DNA from: Meiothermus sp. CFH 77666
GTDB lineage: Bacteria > Deinococcota > Deinococci > Deinococcales > Thermaceae
Length of the DNA stretch: 64,000 nt
Assembly: GCF_017497985.1 (NCBI RefSeq)
Contig: NZ_JAGDFV010000003.1
Location: 1-64,000, forward strand
Direction: 5' to 3'
Positions 56,784-64,000 of this stretch are shown here, piece after piece. Under the pieces are notes generated by a model. It was not told the origin of the DNA, did not search any database, and saw nothing but the letters and a program-made list of their open reading frames with translations. Within the stretch, counting starts at the first letter, position 1. Every line of letters starts with the position of its first letter. The position numbers and the translations under genes are program-made.

Positions 56784-58403
56784 ATGCAGTCCACCATGAT
56801 GGATTTTCCGCTAACCCTGGTTCACCTCCTCGAGCGGGCCGGCAGTCTGTTCCCCAGGGAAGAGATCGTGACCCGGCTGCCCGATAAATCGCTCCACCGC
56901 TACACCTACGGCGATTTTTACCGGCGCTCGCGTCAACTGGCCTCGGCATTGCAGAAGGCGGGCTTGCAGAAGGGGGATCGGGTGGCCACCCTCTCCTGGA
57001 ATACCTACGCGCACCTCGAGGCCTACTTTGGCGTCCCGGTGGCCGGGGGGGTCTTGCACCCCCTTAACCTGCGGCTGCACCCCTCCGATATTGCCTACAT
57101 CATCAACCACGCCCAGGACAAAATCCTGATTGTGGACGATGTGCTCCTCAAGCTCTACGAGGCCATCAAGGCGCAGGTAAAGCTCGAGCGGGTGCTGGTG
57201 GTGCCCCTCTCGGGCCAGCCGGTGCCCGAGGGCCTGGAAAGCTACGAGGACTTCCTGGCCTCCGGCGACCCCGGTTTTGCCTACCCCAGCCTCGACGAGC
57301 GCGAGGCTGCCGGGATGTGCTACACCTCCGGTACCACCGGAAAGCCCAAGGGGGTGGTGTACTCGCACCGCTCGATTGTGTTGCATAGCCTGGGTTCGGC
57401 CCTGCCGGATGCGCTGAACCTGGCCAGTACCGATGTGCTGCTGCCGGTGGTGCCCATGTTTCATGTGCTGGCCTGGGGGCTGCCCTTTACCGGGGTGATG
57501 ACAGGCAGCAAGCTGGTGATGCCGGGGCCGCACCTGGACGCCGAGAGTTTGCTGGATCTGTACGAATCGGAGAAAGTCACCAAAACCGCCGGCGTGCCGA
57601 CCATCTGGCTGGGGGTCTTGCAGGCGCTGCAAAAGGAGCCGGGGCGCTGGAAGCTGGAGCCCATGGAGATGGTGGTGGGCGGCTCGGCAGCCCCCGAAGC
57701 CATGATTCGGGCCTTCGACCGCTTTGGTTTGAAGGTGCTGCACGCCTGGGGCATGACCGAGATGAGCCCCCTGGGTACCACCAGCCGCCTCAAACGCCAC
57801 TTGCGAGGGGATGCCGAAGTGGAGTACCGCTACCGGGCCAAGCAGGGCGTGCCCACCCCCCTGGTGGAGATCCGGGCGGTGGGCGAGCAGGGGGTGGTGC
57901 CCTGGGATGGGCAGTCGCTGGGCGAGTTGCAGGTGCGCGGACCCTGGGTGGCGCAAAGCTACTACAACCTCGAGGAAGAGTCGGACAAGTGGACCCCGGA
58001 CGGCTGGTTCCGCACGGGCGACGTGGTGGCCATTGACCCCGAGGGCTACATCCGCATCGCCGACCGCACCAAAGACCTGATCAAGTCCGGGGGCGAGTGG
58101 ATTAGCTCGATTGACCTCGAGAACGCCCTGATGGCCCACCCGGCGGTGAAGGAGGCCGCCGTCATCGCTATCCCCGACCCCAAGTGGGATGAACGCCCCC
58201 TGGCCGCCATTGTGTTGAAGGAGGGGGCCAGCGCCACTCCCGAAGAGCTGCGGGCCTTCCTCGAGCCCCGGTTCGCCAAGTGGTGGCTGCCCGATGCCTA
58301 TGTGTTTGTGGACGAAATTCCCCGCACCAGCACCGGAAAGTTCCTGAAGTCCAGGCTGCGCGAGCAGTTCAAAGAATACAAAGCCCAGGCCGCCTCGCAG
58401 TGA
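56784..58403 (+). CDS. Long-chain fatty-acid--CoA ligase / AMP-binding enzyme
   Basis: A 539-residue adenylate-forming enzyme. CYTSGTTGKPKGVVYSHRS is the P-loop, HAWGMTEMSPLGT is motif A5, GWFRTGDVVAIDPEGYIRIADRTKDLIKSGGEWISSIDLENAL covers A7 and A8, and the catalytic Lys is in PRTSTGKFLKSRL. It activates fatty acids for beta-oxidation, which fits the acyl-CoA dehydrogenases elsewhere. AAAGGAGA precedes ATG 56784. Confidence 0.93.
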   Translation: MQSTMMDFPLTLVHLLERAGSLFPREEIVTRLPDKSLHRYTYGDFYRRSRQLASALQKAGLQKGDRVATLSWNTYAHLEAYFGVPVAGGVLHPLNLRLHPSDIAYIINHAQDKILIVDDVLLKLYEAIKAQVKLERVLVVPLSGQPVPEGLESYEDFLASGDPGFAYPSLDEREAAGMCYTSGTTGKPKGVVYSHRSIVLHSLGSALPDALNLASTDVLLPVVPMFHVLAWGLPFTGVMTGSKLVMPGPHLDAESLLDLYESEKVTKTAGVPTIWLGVLQALQKEPGRWKLEPMEMVVGGSAAPEAMIRAFDRFGLKVLHAWGMTEMSPLGTTSRLKRHLRGDAEVEYRYRAKQGVPTPLVEIRAVGEQGVVPWDGQSLGELQVRGPWVAQSYYNLEEESDKWTPDGWFRTGDVVAIDPEGYIRIADRTKDLIKSGGEWISSIDLENALMAHPAVKEAAVIAIPDPKWDERPLAAIVLKEGASATPEELRAFLEPRFAKWWLPDAYVFVDEIPRTSTGKFLKSRLREQFKEYKAQAASQ

Positions 58404-58435
58404 GGGTTTGCTGGGTCATGGTTCGATTTTGACTG

Positions 58436-58472
58436 TTCCCAAATAGAACGTTATTATGTTCTATATGGGAAC
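58436..58472. promoter_or_regulatory. Operator-like inverted repeat at the Xre/RES start
   Basis: ATAGAAC (58443-58449) and GTTCTAT (58458-58464) form a perfect inverted repeat, flanked by GTTCC and GGGAAC. It covers the antitoxin start codon, so binding by the Xre protein would block its own expression. Confidence 0.6.
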
Positions 58473-58863
58473 CACCCTCGAGCTTCGCTTCGATTTTTCT
58501 CCCCACGACGTAGCCAGTGTGCGGGAGGGTTTGCCGGCCCGGCTGATTGGCGAAATTGCCCAGCGATACGGCCTTAACCAGCAGGACATCCTGGAAGCGG
58601 CGGGTATCCCACGCAGCAGCGCCCACCGCTATAAGGGTTTGGGGCGCTTGAACCGGGAGCAGTCCAATCGTCTGTACAAAGTGATTTATCTGCTCCGGCG
58701 GGCGGAGGAACTCTTCGGCTCTACCAAACTGGCAGCAAGCTGGATGAGCAGCCCCAAGGTGTTTTTACACAACGCCAGTCCGCTACGCTACCTCGACACC
58801 GAGCCTGGCTTCAGGGCGGTCGAGCATCTGCTGGGACGCTTGGAAGATGGCCTGGTTACATGA
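58456..58863 (+). CDS. Xre/MbcA/ParS-type antitoxin (DUF2384)
   Basis: A 135-residue protein with an N-terminal Xre-like HTH (IAQRYGLNQQDILEAAGIPRSSAHRYKGLGRLNREQSNRLYKVIYLLRRAEELFG) and the C-terminal toxin-binding region (AASWMSSPKVFLHNASPLRYLDTEPGFRAVEHLLGRLEDGL). ATG 58456 lies in the operator; ATG 58465 is an alternative. The stop overlaps the RES gene start (ATGA). Confidence 0.92.
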   Translation: MFYMGTTLELRFDFSPHDVASVREGLPARLIGEIAQRYGLNQQDILEAAGIPRSSAHRYKGLGRLNREQSNRLYKVIYLLRRAEELFGSTKLAASWMSSPKVFLHNASPLRYLDTEPGFRAVEHLLGRLEDGLVT

Positions 58864-59318
58864 AAGCCTGGAGGATCACCTCGCGCAAGTATGCCCATGC
58901 AGCCTTCACTGGCGAGGGAGCAGCCCGTAGCCCAGGCCGCTGGAACCAGAGTGGGGTGCCGGTGGTGTATGTGGCGGGCAGCCTGGCCACCGGCATCCTG
59001 GAAATATTGGTACACGTCAACGAACGGGCTTATCTGACTGCTTTTGTATCCATCGAAATCGAGGTTCCTGATGGGCACATCGAAACTTTGCAGCAGTTGC
59101 CACCGGACTGGCAGCAACTGCCCGAACCGTATCCAGCATCCACCCAGCAACTTGGCAGCGAGTGGGCGCAGAGCTTGCGTTCGCTGGCGCTCAAAGTGCC
59201 TTCGGCAGTGGTTCCCAGCGAGTTCAACTTGTTGCTCAACCCCAGACATCCGGCCATGTCTGAGGTACGGTTTGGCGAACCCCAAGAACTCTGGCTTGAC
59301 CCACGTCTGCTCGATTAG
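58860..59318 (+). CDS. RES-domain toxin
   Basis: A 152-residue protein with the RES pattern: GAARSPGRWNQSGVPVVYVAGSLATGILEILVHVN, containing the Arg, Glu and Ser-region residues, and VPSEFNLLLNPRHP near the end. RES toxins degrade NAD+ by phosphorolysis or hydrolysis and are blocked by the Xre antitoxin. The gene looks intact. Confidence 0.92.
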   Translation: MKAWRITSRKYAHAAFTGEGAARSPGRWNQSGVPVVYVAGSLATGILEILVHVNERAYLTAFVSIEIEVPDGHIETLQQLPPDWQQLPEPYPASTQQLGSEWAQSLRSLALKVPSAVVPSEFNLLLNPRHPAMSEVRFGEPQELWLDPRLLD

Positions 59319-59382
59319 GGGAGGGCAGTGGATGGCAAGGCACCGAGGGTCTACCGTCGCCTAAAAAGCGACTTTCACTGTG

Positions 59383-59412
59383 TTCGCATTTCGCGCTGCT
59401 GCGACGTATATT
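59383..59412 (+). promoter_or_regulatory. Leaderless promoter for the M20 peptidase gene
   Basis: TTCGCA (59383-59388), an 18-bp spacer and TATATT (59407-59412), which ends 6 nt before ATG 59419. Confidence 0.55.
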
Positions 59413-59418
59413 CTAGCC

Positions 59419-60777
59419 ATGTCCAGCGCCATAGACCGCTTCTTGCAAGAAAACCTCGAGGCCTACCTGCAGGAAACCATCCGGCTCTGCGCCCAGCCGA
59501 GCGTGTCGGCCACGGGCGAGGGCGTGGAAGTCTGTGCCAGCCTGGTGGAGCAGACCTTGCAGCAACATGGCTTCCAGACCTGGAAGATCGAGGGCTACGG
59601 CAACCCGGTCATTGTGGGCCGGGCCAGGGGCCGATCCGAGCGCACCCTGCTCTTCTACAACCACTACGATGTGCAGCCCCCTGAGCCCCTGGAGCTCTGG
59701 GACTCGCCCCCTTTCGAGCCGCAAATCCGCGAGGGCAAGCTCTATGCCCGGGGCGCTAAGGACGACAAAGGCGAGTTCATGGCCCGCGTGGCGGCGGTGG
59801 ATGCGGTGCGGGCCGCGCATGGAGGCGAGCTGCCCTGTGGGGTGCTGTTTGTGGTGGAGGGCAACGAGGAGGTCGGCAGCCCCGGCATTGCCCGGTTCGT
59901 GCAAGACCACCTGGACTTGCTCAAATGTGATGGAGCCATCTGGGAGGAAGGCGGCATAGACTTCGAGGAGCGGCCCGGCACCTCGCTTGGGCGGCGGGGG
60001 ATTCTGGCGGTGGAGCTGGAAGTCCAGACCCTCTCGCGCGATGCCCACTCCGGCAGCGCCCACATCCTGCCGAGTGCGGCCTGGCGGATGGTGCGGGTGC
60101 TGGCCTCACTCAAGGACGAAAACGAACACATTCTGATTCCCGGCTTCTACGACGATGTAAAGCCCATCTCGGAACTCGATCTGGAACTGTTCCGCCGCCT
60201 GCCCGACAACGAACCCTACCTGCGTGAGACCTTCGGCCTGCGCGGGTTTGTGGGGGGGCTCACCGGCTTCGAGCTCAAAAAGGCCGTTTTCAACCCCACC
60301 TGCAACATCCAGGGCATTACCACCGGCTACCAGGGCCCCGGCAACAAGACCGTCATTCCGGCCAAAGCCTCGGCCAAGCTGGACTTCCGCCTGGTGCCCG
60401 ACCAGGACCCCACCGACATCCTGAAAAAGCTGCGTGCCCACCTCGACGCCGAGGGCTTTACCGATGTCCGCATCACCTATACCGACTACATGTTCCCCGC
60501 CAAATCGGAGGCCGACCACCCCCTGGTGCGGCTGGCGGCTAGGGCGGGCGAGGAGGTCTACCAGAAACCCTACCAGCTCATCCCCATGACCGGCGGCAGC
60601 TCGCCCGTGTATGCCTTTGCCAGGCCCCTGGGCATCCCGGTGATTGATGCCGGCGTGGGTTTTGGCATTGCTAACCGTACCCATGCCCCCAACGAAAACA
60701 TCCGCCTCCAGGACTTCCACAACGCCGCGCGGCACATCGCCCGGATTCTGGACGGGTTCGCGGGGATTTGGGGTTAG
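59419..60777 (+). CDS. M20-family metallopeptidase / dipeptidase
   Basis: A 452-residue zinc peptidase. The metal sites are visible as FYNHYDVQPP, GAKDDKGEF, VVEGNEEVGSP and IWEEGG, with a dimerisation domain containing DAHSGSAHI and the C-terminal GGSSPVYAF and THAPNENI. The length and motifs suit the M20 dipeptidase group (CNDP-like). The start follows the leaderless promoter. Confidence 0.92.
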   Translation: MSSAIDRFLQENLEAYLQETIRLCAQPSVSATGEGVEVCASLVEQTLQQHGFQTWKIEGYGNPVIVGRARGRSERTLLFYNHYDVQPPEPLELWDSPPFEPQIREGKLYARGAKDDKGEFMARVAAVDAVRAAHGGELPCGVLFVVEGNEEVGSPGIARFVQDHLDLLKCDGAIWEEGGIDFEERPGTSLGRRGILAVELEVQTLSRDAHSGSAHILPSAAWRMVRVLASLKDENEHILIPGFYDDVKPISELDLELFRRLPDNEPYLRETFGLRGFVGGLTGFELKKAVFNPTCNIQGITTGYQGPGNKTVIPAKASAKLDFRLVPDQDPTDILKKLRAHLDAEGFTDVRITYTDYMFPAKSEADHPLVRLAARAGEEVYQKPYQLIPMTGGSSPVYAFARPLGIPVIDAGVGFGIANRTHAPNENIRLQDFHNAARHIARILDGFAGIWG

Positions 60778-60841
60778 CCCAACGCGGAAGGCTGAAAGCC
60801 CAACGCCGATAGGGCCGATGTTCGACCTTGACGCCGCAACT

Positions 60842-60871
60842 TTGCGGGTATATGTGGGGCTTGCGTAGAAT
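60842..60871 (+). promoter_or_regulatory. Leaderless promoter for the MBL-fold gene
   Basis: TTGCGG (60842-60847), an 18-bp spacer and TAGAAT (60866-60871), which ends 6 nt before GTG 60878. Confidence 0.55.
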
Positions 60872-60877
60872 AGGCTT

Positions 60878-61774
60878 GTGATCCACATCCTTGACCTGCA
60901 CGACCGGGCTCCCAGGGTGATTGCCTCGTTTTTGCTGGAAACCCAGGCGGGGCCGGTACTGTTTGAGACCGGGCCGGAGTCGCGCTTCTCGGTGCTGCTG
61001 GATGGCCTTAATACGCTGGGCTACGCGGCCTCCGATGTTCGGCATGTGTTCGTGACCCACATCCACCTCGACCACGCGGGCGCGGCCTGGCGTATGGCCG
61101 AGCGGGGGGCTACCATCTACGTTCACCCCAAGGGGGCGCCCCACCTGGTAGACCCCAGCAAGCTCTGGGCCTCGGCCACGCGCATCTACGGCGACCAGAT
61201 GGAAGCCCTCTGGGGCCAGATGGGCTACGTGCCGGAGGGCCAGATTGAAATTTTGCAGGATGGCGACACCGTGCAGGTCGGCGAGGCGACCATACAGGCC
61301 CTCGAGACCCCCGGCCACGCCTACCACCACCACGCTTTTTTGATTGGCGATGAGCTGATTGGGGGCGACGTGACGGGGGTGAAGATCGGACGAGGCCCGG
61401 TACTGCCGCCCTGCCCCCCGCCGGAGATTCACATCGAAACATGGCTGGCTTCCCTCGCCAAAATCCGCGCCCTGAACCCTCGCAAGCTCTACCTGACCCA
61501 CTTTGGCGAGACCGAGGACGTGGGGCCTCACCTGAGCGCCCTCGAGGCCAAACTGCTGGAGTGGGCCGACTGGATGAAAGAGCGCCTCAAGGCCGGCAAA
61601 ACCCGCGAGCAGATTGTGCCCGAATTTGAAGCCTACGTGGCTGCTAACCTGCGGGCTGCGGGCCTCTCCGACGAAGAGGTGCAGGAATACGAGTTTGCCG
61701 ACCCCTCCTGGATGAGCGTGGATGGGCTGGTGCGCTACTGGAACAAGCATCATCCGGAAGAGGTGATGGCCTAG
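60878..61774 (+). CDS. Metallo-beta-lactamase-fold hydrolase
   Basis: A 298-residue cytosolic protein. FVTHIHLDHAGAA is HxHxDH, followed by a His in LETPGHAYHHHAFLIGDELIGGDV and a late LTHFGETEDVGPHL. The C-terminal helices (EWADWMKERLKAGKTREQIVPEFEAYV) follow the core. The substrate is unknown. GTG start with a leaderless promoter. Confidence 0.88.
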   Translation: MIHILDLHDRAPRVIASFLLETQAGPVLFETGPESRFSVLLDGLNTLGYAASDVRHVFVTHIHLDHAGAAWRMAERGATIYVHPKGAPHLVDPSKLWASATRIYGDQMEALWGQMGYVPEGQIEILQDGDTVQVGEATIQALETPGHAYHHHAFLIGDELIGGDVTGVKIGRGPVLPPCPPPEIHIETWLASLAKIRALNPRKLYLTHFGETEDVGPHLSALEAKLLEWADWMKERLKAGKTREQIVPEFEAYVAANLRAAGLSDEEVQEYEFADPSWMSVDGLVRYWNKHHPEEVMA

Positions 61775-61778
61775 GGTT

Positions 61779-61826
61779 AGTGGTCTGGTGGCACAGCCAG
61801 CATGCTCATTTCGTTACCAGACCACT
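61779..61826. terminator. 11-bp inverted repeat after the MBL-fold gene
   Basis: AGTGGTCTGGT (61779-61789) and ACCAGACCACT (61816-61826) pair perfectly around 26 nt. No U-run follows, so it could also be a remnant of a mobile element. Confidence 0.4.
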
Positions 61827-61894
61827 ATCGCCAAGCCAGTCCGAGTTGCGGTACCATCAAAACCAAGGGCTGCTGGCTCAAGTGAGCCAACCTA

Positions 61895-62007
61895 ATACCA
61901 ACTCTGCGCGTGAGCGGCGCTAAACGCGCCCCTCACTTGCCGCGCCAGGGGGCGCGTCCGAGGGACTTGTATATCGCTTTTGGGTCACTTCTGAGCAGAT
62001 TTGGTAT
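61895..62007. mobile_element. MITE-like element (113 bp)
   Basis: ATACCAACTCTGC (61895-61907) and GCAGATTTGGTAT (61995-62007) are inverted repeats with one mismatch. The interior is GC-rich with further pairing (GGCGCGTCC, GCGCGCCA-like words) and no coding potential. The TA at each end suits TA-targeting IS families, by inference. Confidence 0.6.
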
Positions 62008-62031
62008 AAAGAGGTTACTCCAGAGGTGTTA

Positions 62032-62460
62032 ATGGACTACCTTATTCGACGCAGGACATCCGAGCTCGAGTCCACCGGCTACATGGAGATTGGCCCCGGA
62101 CGCTACACCGGTAAGCACTGGCAAGATAGTTTTATTTTCGTCTGGGAGGATGCCTTCGGAATGGCGGAAGGAATCATAGCGAAACACCTTCCCACTTACA
62201 ACCACTTTGCGGTGAATGAAGTTCCAAGGGAGGTAGGCCAAAGAATCGTTGATGAGTGGAAAGGAGTAGCCAGCGCACTCGGCGTGGTAAGGCCTGATGA
62301 AGCCTCGAGGTTGTTACACCTCGACTTGTCTTACGGAATGGACATGGAGAAGGAGATTTCGGAGCACAGGGAGGCAATTTCGACGATGCTTGTGGGGTTG
62401 GCAACTGCCTGCACCTCTTTTTACGAAAGTGAGGACTGGATCTGCATACTAGGAATGTGA
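62032..62460 (+). CDS. Protein of unknown function
   Basis: A 142-residue soluble protein. FIFVWEDAFGMAEGIIAKHLPTYNHFAVNEVP and a terminal SFYESEDWICILGM are notable. It has no signal peptide and no family I recognise; the size and acidity are like those of immunity proteins, but that is only a resemblance. GC content is visibly lower than in its neighbours, and it is flanked by a MITE and a three-way-junction element, so it is probably acquired. The start may also be GTG 62026. Confidence 0.6.
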   Translation: MDYLIRRRTSELESTGYMEIGPGRYTGKHWQDSFIFVWEDAFGMAEGIIAKHLPTYNHFAVNEVPREVGQRIVDEWKGVASALGVVRPDEASRLLHLDLSYGMDMEKEISEHREAISTMLVGLATACTSFYESEDWICILGM

Positions 62461-62554
62461 ACCCCGACAAAATACCCAGATATGCCGTGGCAAGGGCCAG
62501 GAATGGTGCAGGTTTGCTGCTTAGGAAGATACACAACCACTATTCGCATCTGAT

Positions 62555-62638
62555 AGCGGTTCCCACAAACACTTACCTCTCCCGGCAAGTGTTTTACCTG
62601 TCACAGCCGAATCCGGCTGGGACAGGTATTCGTGGGAG
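62555..62638. other. Three-way-junction palindromic element, copy 2
   Basis: Outer stem TTCCCAC/GTGGGA encloses the hairpin ACACTT/AAGTGT and the stem TACCTGTC/GACAGGTA with inner CAGCCG/CGGCTG, then ATTC. The junction words TTCCCACA, TTTACC and GGTATTCGTGGGA match copy 1 at 23879 while stem sequences differ. Confidence 0.6.
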
Positions 62639-62683
62639 GCCTCTATGTCAACACCGCTCTACTTACCAGGGCAAGGCATACGG

Positions 62684-63292
62684 ATGCGAACCATAATCGG
62701 AGCCGTTTTCCTGTCGCTGGACGGGGTGATGCAAGCCCCCGGCGGGCCAGAGGAAGATTCGAGTGGTGGGTTTGGGCTGGGGGGCTGGATTTGGGTGCAT
62801 TCCGACGATATCACCCGCGAGATGGTGCGGGGCTACCTGCTGGGGCCGCCCTACGAGCTGTTGCTGGGGCGCAGAACCTACGACATTTTTGCGGCCTACT
62901 GGCCCCAGGTGCCCCCGGACAACCCCATTGCGGCGCGGTTCAACCCCACGGCCAAGTGGGTGCTCTCGAGCCGCGACCTGAGCCCACCCTGGTACAACAG
63001 CCAGCGTTTGAGCAGCCTGGAGGCGGTGCGAGAGCTCAAGGCCAGCAATGGCCCCGACCTGCTGGTGCAGGGGAGTTCGACGCTCTACCCCCAACTGCTG
63101 GCGGCGGGCCTGCTGGATCGGCTGATTTTGCAGACCTTTCCGGTGGTGCTGGGCCGGGGTAAGCGGCTTTTTGGCGAGGGGACGCCGCCGGGGAGCTATA
63201 AGCTGGTGAGCAGTGTGGTCTCGAGTACCGGCGTGGTGATGACTACATATGAGTTCACGGGCCAGAAACCCGTGGTTTCCTTCATATCCTGA
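62684..63292 (+). CDS. Dihydrofolate-reductase-family (RibD C-terminal-like) protein
   Basis: A 202-residue relative of cassette gene 2 at 948. It has VFLSLDGVMQAPGGPEEDSSGGFGLGGW, LLLGRRTYDIFAAYWP, and LLVQGSSTLYPQLLAAGLLDRLILQTFPVVLGRGKRLF. The substrate is unknown. ATG 62684 fits the family start; an ATG at 62645 just after the palindromic element would add 13 residues, with GGGAGG upstream of it. Confidence 0.85.
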   Translation: MRTIIGAVFLSLDGVMQAPGGPEEDSSGGFGLGGWIWVHSDDITREMVRGYLLGPPYELLLGRRTYDIFAAYWPQVPPDNPIAARFNPTAKWVLSSRDLSPPWYNSQRLSSLEAVRELKASNGPDLLVQGSSTLYPQLLAAGLLDRLILQTFPVVLGRGKRLFGEGTPPGSYKLVSSVVSSTGVVMTTYEFTGQKPVVSFIS

Positions 63293-63375
63293 TTTGCTGG
63301 ATAGTGGGGCTCGAGGACCGAACCCTGTTACACAATGTGGGGAGAATTGCGTTAGTGTAGTTGAGCAGAGGAAGC

Positions 63376-63810
63376 ATGAATATTGATAACAGCGCTCCAC
63401 TAAAAGCACGCAAGGAAATTGTCATCGGTGCACCGCTCGAAACAGTGTGGGCTCTGCTCACCGATATCGAGCGCTGGCCCCAGTGGCAACCCGATGTATC
63501 GTCGGCCAGACTCGAGGGGGAGCTTGCTGTTGGAGCGGTCTTTCGATGGAAAGCCAAGGGGCTGGGTATCGTGTCAACTGTTCAAGCACTGGAGCAAGGA
63601 CGATGCATAGGTTGGACAGGCAACTCCGTAGGAATGAGGGCAGTCCACATTTGGACGCTTGAGCCCCAGGGTGAGGGGGTACGTGTTGCCACCGAGGAAT
63701 CGCTTACTGGCTGGTTGGCCCAAACCATGAAGATTTTCGACCGGAACTTTCTGGAAAAATCGCTCGAGGGTTCGTTGCAGGTGCTCAAAGCTCGAGCTGA
63801 GCGGCGTTAA
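63376..63810 (+). CDS. SRPBCC-family protein (polyketide cyclase/START-like)
   Basis: A 144-residue helix-grip protein. ARKEIVIGAPLETVWALLTDIERWPQWQPDVSSARLEG is the family start, followed by AVFRWKAKGLGIVSTV and a long C-terminal helix. These proteins bind hydrophobic ligands; the ligand here is unknown. GAGGAAG precedes ATG 63376. Confidence 0.87.
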   Translation: MNIDNSAPLKARKEIVIGAPLETVWALLTDIERWPQWQPDVSSARLEGELAVGAVFRWKAKGLGIVSTVQALEQGRCIGWTGNSVGMRAVHIWTLEPQGEGVRVATEESLTGWLAQTMKIFDRNFLEKSLEGSLQVLKARAERR

Positions 63811-63817
63811 AGACACT

Positions 63818-64000
63818 ATGGGTTCGCATCCTATCAATCTGGCGCTGCGTTTTTTGCTCGAGATGGCAGCTTTGCTGGCCTTGGGTGTTTGGGGTTGGCA
63901 AAAGAGCGAAGGTTGGCTGCGACCCCTTCTGGCCTTTGGAATTCCTGTGGTTGCTGCTGTTCTCTGGGCTACCTTTCGTGTACCGGGTGACCCAGGAGCG
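63818..64000 (+). CDS. YrdB/DUF2568-like membrane protein (N-terminal part)
   Basis: The first 61 residues are in the window and the gene runs off the edge. NLALRFLLEMAALLALGVWGWQ and LLAFGIPVVAAVLWATFRVPGDPGA give two membrane helices and match the DUF2568/YrdB start. It begins 8 bp after the SRPBCC gene and may form an operon with it. Confidence 0.75.
   Translation, partial: MGSHPINLALRFLLEMAALLALGVWGWQKSEGWLRPLLAFGIPVVAAVLWATFRVPGDPGA

Overview
The window looks like chromosomal DNA from a Meiothermus-type member of the Thermales (Deinococcota). The evidence is high GC content, a very large number of CTCGAG hexamers, an SlpA-type envelope protein (one N-terminal SLH domain, a long coiled coil, then a beta-rich region), and many leaderless promoters with the -10 box 6 to 8 nt before the start codon. 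The genus assignment is inferred from gene style, not from a marker gene.

Layout. Positions 1-2137 are a small mobile region: the tail of a transposase gene, then three gene cassettes, each ended by a well-formed integron attC site. No integron integrase lies in view, so this is an integrase-less cassette array. 2386-8644 holds envelope genes (apolipoprotein N-acyltransferase, a LolA-like protein, a beta-barrel-like protein, a large lipoprotein) and inorganic pyrophosphatase. 8743-19546 is mostly housekeeping: moaA, pyrD, an acyl-CoA dehydrogenase, an S1-domain protein, fabI, a DinB protein, an OpgC-like membrane protein, and a SufR-like regulator facing two DUF2892 genes. It also contains a truncated IS and a decayed ypfJ pseudogene. 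19998-31407 has a large ExeM/NucH-type secreted nuclease, a broken MNT/HEPN pair, a beta-oxidation cluster (acyl-CoA dehydrogenase, etfB, etfA), an Old Yellow Enzyme, a cupin, and a divergent sugar kinase and aldolase pair.

31545-37653 is a 6 kb integrative element in tRNA-Arg(ACG), bounded by 101-bp direct repeats. It carries a tyrosine integrase, an excisionase-like HTH protein, a primase-associated protein, a RecA-like helicase and small unknown genes. The 3' end of the helicase gene is packed with eight copies of a 12-bp motif in both orientations, which resembles an embedded replication origin. A second, decayed integrase tail just beyond the right repeat shows repeated use of this tRNA site.

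37785-48022 holds two MFS transporters, two tRNA-Ser genes, a cluster of four DnaA boxes far from any dnaA gene, a DUF72 protein, glmS and the S-layer gene with a strong promoter and a structured leader. 48068-64000 holds a VapBC-like pair, uvrB, an MNT/HEPN pair inserted between uvrB and ndk with duplication of the uvrB tail, a PpiD/SurA-like foldase, tRNA-Arg(CCG), endonuclease V, two metallo-beta-lactamase-fold hydrolases, a fatty-acyl-CoA ligase, an Xre/RES toxin-antitoxin pair, an M20 peptidase, and small accessory genes.

Dispersed repeats link the regions: a palindromic element of about 100 or 175 bp (five copies), a three-way-junction element (two copies), a roughly 110-bp repeat shared by the cassette array border and the vapBC spacer, a single MITE, and short iterated GGCTATCGGC-like tracts. 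The most unusual features are the cassette array in this lineage, the iteron-bearing helicase gene, the toxin-antitoxin insertion at the uvrB tail, and the ectopic DnaA-box cluster.
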